64,000 nt of DNA, from the NCBI RefSeq assembly GCF_030704535.1, contig NC_081822.1, positions 8,102,501 to 8,166,500 on the forward strand, in the 5' to 3' direction. Position numbers and translations under genes: made by a program. The stretch is from Vitis vinifera (lineage: Eukaryota > Streptophyta > Magnoliopsida > Vitales > Vitaceae). Shown one piece after another: positions 21,380 to 33,953 of the stretch (position 1 is the stretch's first letter; each line of letters opens with the position of its first letter). Below the pieces are notes generated by a model that saw nothing but the letters and a program-made list of their open reading frames with translations, had not been told where the DNA came from and did no database searches.

Positions 21380-24300
21380 ATTAATGCCTCGTATGGGGCC
21401 CAAGTGAGGTGGCTTTCTGTACCTGTTCCGCCCATTTATGATGTTTGTAAAAGAACAGAGTAATTTTAAGTAGAATAATTGAGAAGCCAAATCTTTTGAT
21501 ACAACATACAATATAATTATATTGAAGTGTCTTTTTAAAAGATACAACTTGGTTATAAATTTTAATGTCAACCTTCTCAAATGTTAAGTAAAAAATTATT
21601 TAATTTTTTTTTAAAAATATCTTTAATATTATGTCACTGTATTTAAAGTATTTTTTAAGAGGTAACTTGATTACCAAAATTTGATATTATTTTTTAATTC
21701 AAGTTTATAATTATAATTTATAAATAGTTTTTTAATTATTATAAAATACCGAACTTCTTACTAAATCAATTAGAATGGATGATCATCTATTCCCTTATAT
21801 CTCTTCAATATTGTTGCTACCCTCCTCCCAACTTTATATAAAATAAAGATTTTACTAATAAATATTACATAGAATTTTATTCCCAATATCTCTCCCTCGT
21901 ACTCTTATCTTACCCTCACATAATTTGTAACACTTCTAAGTTTTGCTCTTCATCATGGAACAAATTCTTTTCTATGTAGTATACATATATGAAAGGTATA
22001 CTACATATATGATGAATGTGACATTCATTTATTTTAATTATTTTTTCGGTGATATCATTGCTTAGGAAATTTTGATGAATGTGAAAGGGAAATGGAAAAT
22101 TGTGGGTCACCATATAACATATAAGGACAAAATGTAATTTTATTGGTCTTGCATAGATGGAGGTGGAAATGGGGCAACACATCAAATCAGATATGGTGGA
22201 TGACATGTAGAATAATGATTGAAAGTGAAATGAACGAGAGCCGCCCAGCAAAGGTCTATTTTCAAAGTATTTTATTAGGTTTTTTTATTTTATTTTTTCA
22301 ACTCAAGACCTCTTTCTGTAAATTTATTATTAAAAATATTTGAATCCCTAACTTTTTATGAGTGTCTTTTCGTAAACATGTTGACCTAAATCAGTTGAGG
22401 TTATGTTTGGCTCTTGGGGAAAGAAACAAAAAGACTAAAAATATAATTTTTTTTTTCTCTTATTTATATATTTTTAAATTATTTAATCTAAAACAATGAA
22501 AGGTACAAATTTTTCTATAATTACAATTTATTAATTTTAAATTCTTATTTTATTTTTATTCAGACATACCTTCAATAATTAGTATAAAATTAATATAATG
22601 TTTCATATATAATCAATTTACATATATTATATATTATGTATAAACACTAACATAATGAATGAGATGGTGTATGTACAAAAAGAACGTATGCTAGTGCATT
22701 GGTATAAAATTTAATAAAGTGTTTTATACATATTTTGTATAACTAGTATACACCCCCTTATACATTGTTTCTAAAGGAAAAGAAAATAAATTAGATATAT
22801 GTGTAAATGTGATATCAATGTATTCGTTTGGTTCGAATCAAACAAGAAAATTGAAAGAAAACATTTAAAATATATTTACAATAGGAGTCTTGAAATGTAT
22901 GTCGACATGCATCTCTTTTATTAATCAAGCATTTTTCTACTTAACAAAAAGGTAGAAAAATATTTTTGTAATGATTTGACATAAAATTCAAATAAGAAAA
23001 AAAATAATGTTAACAAATAATTTTAATTACTGAAAAATAATATTTGCAAACATTCCTTCTTGATAGTTGATTGGATTTTACAATACACTAATGAAACATA
23101 TATATTATGTGAAGCCTTGGACTTATTTCACATTTAATTTCTTCAAATTTTAATGCTACAAACTAAACATTTGTACAAATGGTACAAGTTAGTATCTTTT
23201 TATGTAATTAATTATTGTGAAGACATTTTATCTTTTTCATTTACCCAAGAATAATCATACTAATATATACAAATAATAGTTATACTAATATAAACAAATA
23301 ATTTTGATCATGCCCAAATAAAATACATTTTTATAAAATTTAGATTTAATTTTATAGTATATGACATAGATTCTTTTTCTTCTTCTTCTTTCTTCTTTGC
23401 TTTATCTCATGTGGTTGGATTTGGAGCATGGACCGTTTGTATTATTCAATTGTGAAAGACCAATTTCATTGAGTTGAAAGACCAATGGGCCATGGGGAGC
23501 AATGCTTGCTTCACTTAATTTTTTAAAACTCGTTTTTAGTAGTACAAAATTTTTTATCATGTGAAGTATGGATGTTATTATCTTTTTATATTAATTTTAT
23601 TTTCCTTCCCTTTTTTTATATTGATTTTATAAAAACATATATGAGGATATTATTTCACTAAAAACATATCATATGCATATAGCTTAACATGCAACATTTT
23701 CATACATAATCAAAGATGGATTTTTTTTTTTTTTTAATCACTTTTTCTCCCTTTTTTCTTTTCTTTGTATTTTCTCATATACAAACACGGCTTAGAATTT
23801 ACTCACAAACAAAGTGTTATGTTACTTTTATGGGCATCGAATTTAAAGACTTGGCATGCCGTCATGTACATAAGACACAAGTAGAAAGTCTCATATTGAA
23901 AATTTAATTCATTTAAGCGTACCATTTTTTTTTGTGATCATGGGTCTAAATATTAGCGGGGAAAGAGGCGAATTGACGTTATAGAAGGCCTAACGCTCAT
24001 GTTTTGTATTTATTAATCATTTATTGATGTGATAAAAAATTTGTAATTCAAAATTTGATTTTATCAAGTGAAGTACCCGATAAACAAAAATGGAGGAACG
24101 TAAAGGGAGGAAAAAAAAGGTGAAACGAAGACATATCCCAAAACACTAATGGCCTATCCCCTAAAAATTCTAGCTTTAGAATTATTGTCCTAAAAGAAAA
24201 AGATGAGCAAGTGTTTTCTCACGTCATGGAGTTATTATATAATGTTAAAAAACTAAAGTATTGTTTGCTTTCTTAATTTTTTATTTTGGTTTTTTTTTAA

Positions 24301-24927
24301 AACCTTTTGTTAACTTATTATTTATTTCTCAAAATTTTTTATTAAATAAAAAAATATATGATTTCTTCTAAATATTAAAAATAATTTATTAATTTTTTTT
24401 ACTTATTTAATAGAAATAAAATATAAAAAAAATAATTTAATATTTGATATTATTAACCATTATTTAATTTTAAAATTTATTTAAAATTAAGTAAAAAACC
24501 AAACATTAAATGTCTTCATTGCAATGTTGGACGTTATCTACTCTACTCTTTTATAAAATCTTTTATTTTAGAAAATTTTAGTCTCCAAAGTAGACATGAG
24601 AGAAATAACAATTGTGTTAAATTTAATTGAAATAAGTAAATAATAAAAAACACTTGAATGGATTAAGGACCAATTTTTTTTATGCCAAGGGAAGATGGTG
24701 GTGATATATTGACTTGAGTAAGAATTTCGTAATTTCTCAAAAGAAAGATAAAGAGGAAAAAACAACATTTATTAAAAGATATATACATTAGGATATCATA
24801 TTCAAATTTAGTATTTTTCAAACTGCACCGTTTCGTTTTTCACTTCATCTAATTTTACCTTCAATTCATTTTTTTTCCTATTTTATTTCTTGAAACATGT
24901 ATTGACTAAAGCCTCTGTACCAATGTT
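21380..24927. other. Spacer between convergent A2 and B1
   Basis: AT-rich, no supported gene. It contains both 3' UTRs. Segments recur in the A1 (to 10507), A3 and A4 flanks with different deletions. The empty target site of element 2 (GCTTTCTGT, single copy) is near 21411. A-tracts and T-tracts around 24270-24500 make short spurious frames. The last 150 bp before B1 are conserved before B2 and B3 and probably hold the B 3' UTR. Confidence 0.7.
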
Positions 24928-27336
24928 TCAGGACATGGAGAGGTAGCCGTCCTCCTCCGGCCTCTCCTCCGGGCACATAAGCTTCTCAACTATCTGGCTC
25001 ATCGTGGGTCTTGAGTCCCTGTCTTCCTCCACACATTCCAAGGCAACTCCAATCAGAATTTCCATCCGGCGCAGGTCGCATTCGCCTTGCATCACAGGGT
25101 CCAGGATGTCTTCAATCCACGACCCCCTGGCACCAATCCCATTCATTCGATCCCTCACCCATTTAATCAACCCACGCTGCTCTGTCTCTCCTTGGGCATC
25201 AGTATCGGGGATAGCAGTTGGGCTCTTCCCTGTCACCATCTCCAAAACCACGATTCCATAGCTATAAACGTCTACCTTGGAGGTTATGGGAAGGTTGAAT
25301 ACCCATTCAGGAGCCATGTATCCTCTGGTTCCTCTGATCCTCGAGAAACTTGAATTGTCAAGCCCTCCTCTGTTTCGCAGTTTCGACATCCCAAAATCGG
25401 CCACTTTTGGCTGGTAATTAGAGTCCAAGAGTATGTTCTGAGGCTTGACATCACAGTGCAGAACCCACTCCAAGCATTCTTCGTGTAAATAAGCTAGGCC
25501 TCTGGCCGTGCCAAGCGCTATTTGGAACCTCTTCTCCCAATCAAGAGTATTGGAAGATAGCTTTTGTGCCAAGGATCCATGTTCCATGTACTCATACACC
25601 AACAGCCGGTGCTTCCCCTCTATGCAATATCCCCACGTCTCTATTAAGTTCATGTGATTAAGCCTTCCAATGGTGCTCACTTCTGCTAGAAATTCTGCTT
25701 CTCCTTGATTGGCTTCTTTGAGGCGCTTGATTGCTGCCACTCGACGATCAAGCAATACACCTTTATATACCACTCCTCCACCTCCTCTTCCAATCTCTTG
25801 GGTGAAACCTCGCGTGGCCTTCTTCAACTCTGCATAGCTGAATCTTTTAAACCCGTTTGCAACGAGGATGTAGCCTTGCATGGTCGAGACTGGATCATGG
25901 TGTACCCAAAATAAGAAAAGCCATACCAGCAAGACAATTGCCCCCTCTAGAACTCCCAGTACGTAGGCAAACCACAGCAAAAACTTCAATGACCCATTTT
26001 CGTGGCCCTTGCGATATGTTGTATCTAGCTGTATATAACGAGTGTTGCCTGAACAATTTATGGTGAATTCTTCAAGAGGATCATATCTGGGAAAGAGACT
26101 AGCTTTAGGCAGTTTTAGATACATGGTTCCAGGATAATTTGGCGAACTGAATCCATTAAGCAAGAGGGTCTTTGGGTAACAACCGTAAAGGCCGTCGCTA
26201 AAATTTAGCAGGAAGGCCTTGCATTTGCACAACTGTAAGCATAGATTTTCACAGCTTTCATAGGTGTAATTGGGGTAGTGACCATAGTCATAGCCGTAGA
26301 GTTGAACATGAGGGAGTGGGAAGAAGCCCACCTCAGTTTGGTTACAAGCGATATCAGTTTCTGGTGCGCACCCATAAGACCAGTCAGTTGAATTTACAAT
26401 CTTGAATCCAGGCATGCAAGAGCATCCTCTGCCATAAGCAGGGGTGTAACTGCAGAGACTGTTGGGTCCGCAGATGCCATGAATCTGGCATGGTTGGGAG
26501 ATAGCCTGCCATGAAACCGACCAGGTTCCTCTCGTTTCTTCTAGACTATACATTCTAAGATTGCCATCGAAATCGAGGGCCAATCTTCTCTGAGGCCCCG
26601 CACCAAAATCCGCTGACCGAAATTCCAAATCATCTGATGCTCTATAATAACCCAAAGAATCGAATACTGCGATTCGACTGTTGTTGTATGTGCTTCTTCC
26701 AGCATCCCAGGTCACCAGGCTTGGGTCTGGCCAGTAGATGCTGGAAACCTCAGTACCATTGAAGAGAAGGCGGATGACGTTATCACTGTCAAAAAATAGC
26801 TTATAAAAACCAGAAGAATAGTTGCTTTGGCTTCTTGAGGAGATAAGGCTGGTATCTTTGGTCAGTATCTGGTGAGGAAGAAGAGTATCTGTGGGTGAGT
26901 CAAAGCTCTGCCAAATCACCGTCTTCTCCCAAGCATATAGAACAAGATTGCCGGTGTTAAGGAGCTGTAATCTCGCAGATGAGGTTGAAACGGTGTTGAT
27001 CATCCAAACCATGATTTTACCAGCATCAGTTAAGAGGAGATTGCCATTCCTCAACAAAGAAAGCTTGGAGCCTCTACCGTTGACCGGTTGGTCACGGTTC
27101 GCCATCCAAACTGTGGTTGCACCCCATGATTTTGTAAACCATATGGCGAAGCAGAAAGTGTTGTTGCCGACCTGATAAAACCCAGCAGAGAATATACCAT
27201 TTGCTGAAATGAGAAGATCATTTGATTTCTCCACGGAAAGAGACGAGCCTTCGCTCAGAGTATCATACGTTTCAGATGAAGATGGATAGCAAGTTAATAG
27301 CAAAGCCAAAACAAAGAAACCAACTGTCCTATCCAT
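24928..27336 (-). CDS. B1: G-type lectin S-receptor-like Ser/Thr kinase (ZmPK1-like)
   Basis: Intronless receptor kinase, 802 residues from the chosen ATG (27334-27336). Domains: signal peptide about 1-22 (MDRTVGFF then Leu-rich); bulb lectin about 35-145; S-locus region; EGF-like Cys cluster about 283-323; PAN about 330-410; membrane span about 450-478; kinase about 512-785 with Lys537, HCD ending at Asp629, DFG from 647 and GTRGYMAPEW from 669. It is non-RD, like the A genes. The frame stays open 62 codons further upstream, but those codons would bury the signal peptide and change faster between B1 and B2 than the body, so the inner ATG is preferred. B differs from A mainly in the ectodomain, juxtamembrane region and C-tail. 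This is the only complete, intact B gene in view. Confidence 0.93.
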   Translation of the reverse strand: MDRTVGFFVLALLLTCYPSSSETYDTLSEGSSLSVEKSNDLLISANGIFSAGFYQVGNNTFCFAIWFTKSWGATTVWMANRDQPVNGRGSKLSLLRNGNLLLTDAGKIMVWMINTVSTSSARLQLLNTGNLVLYAWEKTVIWQSFDSPTDTLLPHQILTKDTSLISSRSQSNYSSGFYKLFFDSDNVIRLLFNGTEVSSIYWPDPSLVTWDAGRSTYNNSRIAVFDSLGYYRASDDLEFRSADFGAGPQRRLALDFDGNLRMYSLEETRGTWSVSWQAISQPCQIHGICGPNSLCSYTPAYGRGCSCMPGFKIVNSTDWSYGCAPETDIACNQTEVGFFPLPHVQLYGYDYGHYPNYTYESCENLCLQLCKCKAFLLNFSDGLYGCYPKTLLLNGFSSPNYPGTMYLKLPKASLFPRYDPLEEFTINCSGNTRYIQLDTTYRKGHENGSLKFLLWFAYVLGVLEGAIVLLVWLFLFWVHHDPVSTMQGYILVANGFKRFSYAELKKATRGFTQEIGRGGGGVVYKGVLLDRRVAAIKRLKEANQGEAEFLAEVSTIGRLNHMNLIETWGYCIEGKHRLLVYEYMEHGSLAQKLSSNTLDWEKRFQIALGTARGLAYLHEECLEWVLHCDVKPQNILLDSNYQPKVADFGMSKLRNRGGLDNSSFSRIRGTRGYMAPEWVFNLPITSKVDVYSYGIVVLEMVTGKSPTAIPDTDAQGETEQRGLIKWVRDRMNGIGARGSWIEDILDPVMQGECDLRRMEILIGVALECVEEDRDSRPTMSQIVEKLMCPEERPEEDGYLSMS

Positions 27337-28030
27337 GAGTTTTGGGATATGGTTTATGTGCTCTGTTTCCTGATCAGATATTTGCAATGGAGAATGCAAG
27401 TGTACGGTGCTACCAGAGTTTAGAAAATAAATTGACTCCTTGACTGGGGTGAAGGGGGGAAATTCACATTGCCCCTCGGGCCAAGTTTTGCTTGTGCCAT
27501 CGTGTTGGGTTTCTAAAAGCATTTCATGTCAACGTCAAAATAATGGGATGAAGACCCGCTATTTTTAATGGGATCTATTTTGATTGGATGACTTGGGCCA
27601 TTCAAATTTTGTAGTTTCCACTTGGAACAACAAAATTATTATGAGATACGTCATTTTGAAGAAAGATTCTAGAAATAAGATGTTAAATTGATCTCTTTTC
27701 CATGTAGCTGAACTCGTCAACTGTGAGTCTGAGCCATATGATTTCTGTGCCATACAGAAGCTTATTGTTCCAAGTTGCCTGTTCAAAGGTTGACCTGTGA
27801 ACAGTTTGGATCCAAATACAATGAATGTGATGAAATTTACTGAAACCGGGACTCTCTGACTGGCCTGTGGCCTTTATGAGTTTTATTTTAGAGGTGACGT
27901 CTGATGTTGATTGGCCCAAGCAGGGAAAGATCAAATGGGAAACGACGGTCACAACTTGTGGGGTGACTTACCATTCACCAAGTAACACTTCAAAGAAATT
28001 AATCGAGCCAATGGATTTCACAAGTTCCCT
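27337..28030. other. B1 5' region
   Basis: Promoter and 5' UTR side of B1, conserved upstream of B2 (51112-51780) at high identity. Two TTGAC cores lie side by side on the minus strand near 27530-27540, possible W-boxes. No separate gene is supported. The homology to B2 stops near 28007, where B1 has about 690 bp that B2 lacks. Confidence 0.5.
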
Positions 28031-29016
28031 CTTTGCAGAATTTTGAATATTTAAAAAGAATCTTAACTTTTAAAACCTAAATTTATAGTTAATTTTTAGG
28101 TGTAATTGTGTTTTGGATGTAGTTGGACCAAAAAAATTAAGTTTTGATTCATATAAGTTTATCATTTAAGTCCAATACTTAAAGAAAGTATGAAAATTAA
28201 AAAAAATGATATGAATTTTTTATCTTTCTAAAAATGATATTTATTGACTATGAAAAAAATAAGTAGAAAAACATTAATTTAAATTTTATTCTTTTTATAA
28301 ACTTCAATAAAATTTAATTTCATTTAATGATTTGAAAAAAAAAACACCATTTTAAAAAAAATAATAATAAATTATTATTATTATTATTATTATTTAAAAA
28401 TCAAACATATTGAAAAAAATATATTTTTAAAATTATATATGTAAAAAATAACTAAAAACATGTCAAAATTTTTTTAAAAATGATATATTTTTAGAATATT
28501 TTTTTTTAAAAAAAATAGTTTTCTTAAAATAATAAATTTTCAGAATAATTATTAAAAAAAATTAAGATAAAAAAGTTTGTCAAACATTATAATAGAAAAC
28601 ACTCAAAATAGTTTTGAAGGGTATATGAGTGTTTTCATATTTTATATCCTTCCCCTTGATTATGCCCAGATAGATCCAAAACATTATTATCCCTAATTTT
28701 TAAACGCTTAATTATTGCGATTTGAGGGTAAAACATTTTCTTTTATTCAATCAAGATTGAATTTAAAATAATAGCGTTGGTATTACTCCCTCTCTTTTAT
28801 CCTTTTCTTATTCTATCTAATAGTTGTTTTCTCGCCGCCTTTGTGGGCCAAGATGAACTAATGCTAAGAATTTTATTCATCTGCTTTCTTTCAAGACTCA
28901 CTTATTGAATATAATATCTCAATAAATATGGAACCTGATTTTGATTATATTGGTACAATTATTGATACAACTGTTGGCTCCGCTCATTTTGATTATATTG
29001 GTACAATTTTATTCAT

Positions 29017-29565
29017 CCTAACCTCTATGTCAACAGGACCACTAAACTTAAGAAAAAACACTAAATTTTGAATTTTTAACTTCTAAAAAAAAACACCCGA
29101 CCCGACTACCTAATCTAAATGTTTTCCTTTCTCATTTGAAAGTTTTCTCTCATCTTTTTTCACTCATGACAACCCAAAATTTCTCTTATTTCAATTTAGA
29201 AACCCAAAACTGAAACTCCAAAGCGGTGTCAAAATGCCTCTTTCGACATGCCTCTGGCTGAGACGCCTCAGCTAGGCGCTTGCCTTGAGCCCTAACTACA
29301 GTTAACTCTCGTCTAGGAGCTATGGGAGTCTAAGACAATTCGGTAAAAACGAAATAGAGCTCAGATGGAGAGAGTAGATGCCCAAAAACTAAAACCCTAA
29401 CCTCCAAATGCGTCCTAAACTCGCAAATTCGTATTCAATATAGCTTTATCAGACATAAATAGCACCAAACATCTCTCTTAGACCACCGAATCGACAAAGC
29501 CCTTGAAGAACCAAAGGAAACGGTGCAAAAAATGAAGCGCAGGAGACTTTTAAAGTATTGGGTGT
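29017..29565. repeat. Shared intergenic block (other copy at 54015)
   Basis: About 550 bp with high similarity to 54015-54574, including the segment CTAACCTCTATGTCAACAGG and the TGAAGCGC end. It has a higher GC content than its surroundings in the middle. It may be a relic of a gene exon or transposon; the family is not recognised. Confidence 0.6.
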
Positions 29566-29621
29566 TGACGAACTTGTTGATCGAACCTTGATCGGTCACC
29601 TTTGGTATTTTGGTGACTGCA

Positions 29622-30090
29622 CCTTAGATACTACCTTAACTAACCTTTGGTACTACCTTAGTTAAACTTGAATACTACTTGTGTGAAACCTCAGAACTTC
29701 ATTTGTGGATATGACTCACTTCATTTGTGACCTTTAGAGCATGTCATTTTGTAATTAATTAGTGTGGTCAATTGGTTCACCTTTTGTATTTTAGTGACTG
29801 TACCTTAGACATTACCTTAATAGCCCTAAGATATAACCTTAATTTACCTTAAATACTACCTTAATTGACCTTAGGTACTACTTTAGTTAAGCTCATTCAA
29901 CTTTCTAAGAGCAAGTTGGTGTCCTTTTCAGTTTTAGACATAAAATAGGTCAACCGGTTATCCTTTCTCGATCAAGGTTTGGTTGAGAATGAAGTAAGTA
30001 ATATCCACAAATGAAATTCCGAGGCTTCAGATAGGTAGTACCCAAGTTTTACTAAGGTAGTACATAAGGTTGGTTAAGATAGTATCTAAA
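29622..30090. repeat. Inverted repeat with arms of about 104 bp
   Basis: The left arm 29622-29724 and right arm 29987-30090 are inverted copies with roughly three-quarters identity by eye. Both are built from CTACCTTA-like units and a CATTTGTGGATAT segment. The loop of about 260 bp repeats similar units. It may be a degenerate foldback element. Confidence 0.6.
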
Positions 30091-31044
30091 AAAAATATAT
30101 GCCATGATAAAAGAAATCCACCATGATAATCCGTTGGGAGAAAAATCGATAGAAAATCGGTAATTTCACTGAAAAATCAACGAAATCTCGGTGATAAGTT
30201 GGGATGTATGGCAACTTTGGGCAATCAGTGGTATAAAAAAAATTGTGGTGAAATATTAGCAACCCATTTTTTTGGTGGCAGTTTTTTTTTTTTTTTTAAT
30301 TTTATAATTTATCCTGTTTTTAAAATTTTTAATTATTCATTTTTAATTTATCATTTCATTTTTAACTATTTTTTATATTTATCACATTAATTTTATTTAA
30401 AAAAATTACTATCACTTCACTCTTAATTTTTCTTATATTTATCCTTTTAATTTTATTTAATTTTAAATGTTTTTGTTTTAAAATATTAAAAATATAATTT
30501 TACTAAAAAATTGTTACAATAAAAAAAATTAATGAAGTTCTAATATTTTATAAATTAAAATTAATTTAATAAAACAAATTATTAATAATTTTAATTATTA
30601 AAATAAATTAATTTTAATAGAAAAAGTTGTCAATATTTGTAATAAAATTTTAGAAATTAAATCTTAAATAAAATATGTTATATAAATCAATTTAATTTTT
30701 TATTTACAATGTAATAAAACATGGTTTAATAAAAATATTTTTAAAATGTTAAAATAAATTAATATAAATATATTAAAGGAAATTAAGCTATTTTTTTATG
30801 AAAATTTGATAAATATTATCTTTAATCATGTTTGGTAGTTACAAAATAATTTTAATATATATATTTTTTTATTTCATCATATTTTTGAAAGCTTTTTATA
30901 TGAATTTTGAACTACTTGTGTTTGATATGATATTTTTGTCAAAATATTCATCGATATTTATTCGATATTTTCGATATATCCATAAAATTTAAATACCATG
31001 TATCCATATTTAACGATATATTTCTAACATTTGAGTTGATGGGA

Positions 31045-31369
31045 AATGTGAATGAGATTAAGAAAAATAGAGAATGTTGAGTTTTAATTGGTTATAAGAA
31101 ATGAAATAATTCTCAAATCCAAAATTTAACGATTCCCATATTTTTTTTGTGGAAAAATAACTTTTTTTTTTATATATATATAAATGTTATTTTTTATTTC
31201 AAATATAATGTGAATGAGATTAAGAAAAATAGAGAATGTTGAGTTTTAATTGGTTATAAGAAATGAAATAATTCTCAAATCCAAAATTTAACCATTTCCA
31301 TATTTTTTTGTGGAAAAATAACTTTTTTATATATATATATATATAAATGTTATTTTTTATTTCAAATAT
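31045..31369. repeat. 162-bp tandem duplication
   Basis: AATGTGAATGAGATTAAG starts at 31045 and again at 31207. The two copies are nearly identical apart from the length of the T and TA runs, so the duplication is recent. Confidence 0.8.
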
Positions 31370-31583
31370 CTATATATAAGTTTTAAAAAAAATAATTATT
31401 TTTATAAGAAAATAATGAGGATATTTTTATCTAAATGATCTCAAAAAAAAAAATACCTAAAGATATTTTTGTATGATGTCTTGTCCATCATAAAAAAAAT
31501 TACTCAGGGAGGGTGTAGTTTGGTAAAGAGACCGAGCTCGTGGATGGAAGCTCTGGCCCACATCCGAAGATTTCATAACGACG

Positions 31584-31590
31584 TATAAAG
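31584..31590 (+). promoter_or_regulatory. TATA-like box before truncated A gene
   Basis: TATAAAG, about 111 bp upstream of the ATG at 31701. The normal A promoter is cut off here (homology starts near 31618), so the W-box and the usual TATA-like site are gone. This site lies in unrelated sequence. A promoter role is only a possibility. Confidence 0.25.
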
Positions 31591-31700
31591 TATAAACTAT
31601 CCTAGGCCTTCGCTTATAACTTCATTTGTGTGTTCCTTCCCAGAATTTGATTCAAGGTTCGCCCTACAGCCTTTTCAGCTGATCCAATTTCATAGATTAC

Positions 31701-32090
31701 ATGGATGCGCCAGTTCTTTTGCTTCTTCTCGCTCTGCTTCTATCTTCTCCACTTCCATCGTCTACCCTCGACAGTTTGAGTCAAGGCTCATCCCTATCAG
31801 TTGGGAAGCCTGAACAAGTTTTAATTTCACAAAGTAGAATCTTTTCAGCCGGCTTCTACCCCGTCGGTGACAATGCTTATTGTCTTGCCATGTGGTTCAC
31901 CAAACCATCCTACGACGGGAAACATACGGTTGTTTGGATGGCAAACCGAAACCAACCAGTTAATGGGAATTTCTCAAAGCTTTCCCTGCTAAAAAATGGT
32001 GATCTTATCTTAACAGATGCCGGGCGGTTCATAGTTTGGGCCACAAAGACGGTTGGGATTTCTCCGGTGCGATTACATCTCTTCAAATAA
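31701..32090 (+). pseudogene. Truncated A gene (signal peptide plus partial lectin)
   Basis: The first 129 codons of an A gene, ending at TAA (32088-32090). It covers the signal peptide and about 85 residues of the bulb lectin domain. At LHLF the A sequence ends and the upstream block of A3 begins. The join lies in a shared TCAA (CTTCAA of the gene, ATCAAATAAA of the block), which suggests a microhomology-mediated deletion. It also has Arg for the conserved Gly in QSGIFSAGF. If transcribed it could give a small secreted lectin fragment, but a dead remnant is more likely. Confidence 0.85.
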
Positions 32091-33653
32091 AATACTTGAC
32101 AGTGGCATGTTGTGTTGGACCCTTGTAGTTGTTGGTTGTACAGGGCGGATCCGCTTGATTAGCTTTTGTAGCATATTGTAAGCATGCATGGCTCTCAAAA
32201 TCTTAAGAGACAGAAATGAAATTTACTCTAATAATATATATAGACACGTAAAGATAAAAATATACTATTATCCTTTTTCATATAGTATTGTATCTTGTAT
32301 AGAATACATAATCACTTGAAGTAATTGTATTACCCAATAAATTGTACCTAGTTTTAGTGACGTAACCAACAATTTGATTTAAGGGTGGCAACTATTAATG
32401 CATATATAGGCCTTAGCTCAATAGTCAAGACTTGTTATTGTTAAGGGAGACATTATCTGTCTTGAGTTCAAATTCTTATATTGTAAAAATTGAATCTTTT
32501 ATTTTTTAGCATTTTCATGAGGAGAGATGACCCCCATAGGCTCTATCTGGCTCTATGTCAATGCCTAGTTTATTGATCGATGGTGTTTGAATCTATTTAT
32601 TTTTTATTCTTAACATTTTCAAGGGGTAGGTGCCCCTTAGGCCTTACCCAGCTCTACTTGTATCTAGTTTATTGATTGATGGTGTTTGAATCTATTCATT
32701 ATAAAATTTTCTTATTTTTTATTTTAGTTAATATTTTATTTAAATTGTTAAGCTTGTTTTCAATGATTAAAATAAATAAAAACAGCATGCATTATTAATT
32801 TATTACGTCAAGTACAATAAAATAAGAAAATAATATACTTGGCTAAATAAGTTCATTCAATAGTATTTCAGAAAGTAACTTTCAAATGATAAGGAAGTAA
32901 CAATATTACACAAAAAAAAAAAAGTTCTCTGAGGTTAAATTATATCTTATATTTAATTATTAATAAAAATAGAATAGTCAATTGTACTTTTATTCATACC
33001 TCATATTACTATATTAGATGATAAGCCAGTATAGATAGATTAATACTATGATTGGTTTCAAAAAATTATTAAGAAAAGAAAAAGAATATTAAGAAAAATA
33101 GGTTTTTAATATCTTATTTTAGTATAAAAATAAAAAATAAGATATAATTAAAATTAATTAAAAACTTACATATTTTTAAATTATTTGATATTTATATAAA
33201 AAATAATATATTAACTTAAATGAGTTTAAGATGGTATATAAAATAATTTATCAGCTTTAAATTTTTTTTTTTTTTACTTTTACATGATACTTAAAAAGGT
33301 ATATAAATAGAGAAACAGTATACTAAATAAAATAATTTTATCTATATATAAAAATAATTTATTAATTTAAAATCTATTTTTATTTCCTTTTAACTTTTCT
33401 TTCCTTTCTTTTTCCATATTTTCCAAATACTTCACAGAGCACTCCACTCCCTTTTTTTTTTTCTTTTTTTTTTCTTTTTTACCTCAAAATTTCAGAAACC
33501 AAACATAAAAATACAAACACAGGTGTAAAGTTTGTATCTTTGTGAAACTCATGTAATCCTGACCCATGGGAACCTTCCCATACAATTAATTTCCTGCAAA
33601 GGAAGGCGGCAGCAACATGTCATTGGGTGAGCGTCTTAGGAGACAAAATCTGA
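32083..33653. repeat. A-unit upstream block, copy 3
   Basis: Third copy of the 582-2135 block, starting at the break in the truncated A gene. It has a small insertion near 32765 and otherwise substitutions and short indels. The SINE-like boxes near 32400 are best preserved here. No gene is seen. Confidence 0.65.
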
Positions 33654-33953
33654 CCAGCGGTTGAAGGAAAAATGCACAATTTAACTTATCTGTGGAAGCT
33701 TGCCCAGCTGGGTCGTTTTCCAAAACACGAGGCTGCAGCTTGGAACCTGGGGCATTCATATTCCATCATCATCATTATTAACATTTTTATTCCATCTAGC
33801 TTTCACCTTCCCATGGGAATTGCTACCATCCGCACAAGTCAAGAGCGACTTTGTCTTTTCCATAAATATTAGTATTATTTGTGTGTTCCTTCCCAGAATT
33901 TGATTCAAGCTCAGCCCTACGGCCTTTTCAACTGATCCAACTTCATAGATGAC
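33654..33953 (+). promoter_or_regulatory. A3 proximal promoter and 5' UTR
   Basis: About 300 bp matching the other A promoters. It keeps the W-box core (33837-33842, minus strand) and the TATA-like box (33862-33869). It has a short rearrangement at about 33680-33715, where the AATTATTGAAGTGGAC segment is replaced. Confidence 0.45.

Larger units (their letters stand above)
28031..31610. other. AT-rich intergenic region with decayed repeats
   Basis: No coding gene is seen. The contents are a (TTA)n microsatellite near 28368-28396; a stretch 28690-28945 shared with 51775-52025; a block 29017-29565 shared with 54015-54574; an inverted repeat (29622-30090); diffuse relic sequence with GATATTT-rich ends around 30110-31020; and a 162-bp tandem duplication (31045-31369). 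Confidence 0.6.

Noticed and set aside
25004-25914. Frames opposite the B1 kinase domain, repeated opposite B2 and B3
   Set aside because: Antisense shadows of the kinase coding sequence; no start context or independent conservation.
27337-27522. 62-codon in-frame N-terminal extension of B1 (also open in B2)
   Set aside because: It would place the signal peptide inside the protein, and it changes faster between B1 and B2 than the body; it is more likely 5' UTR.
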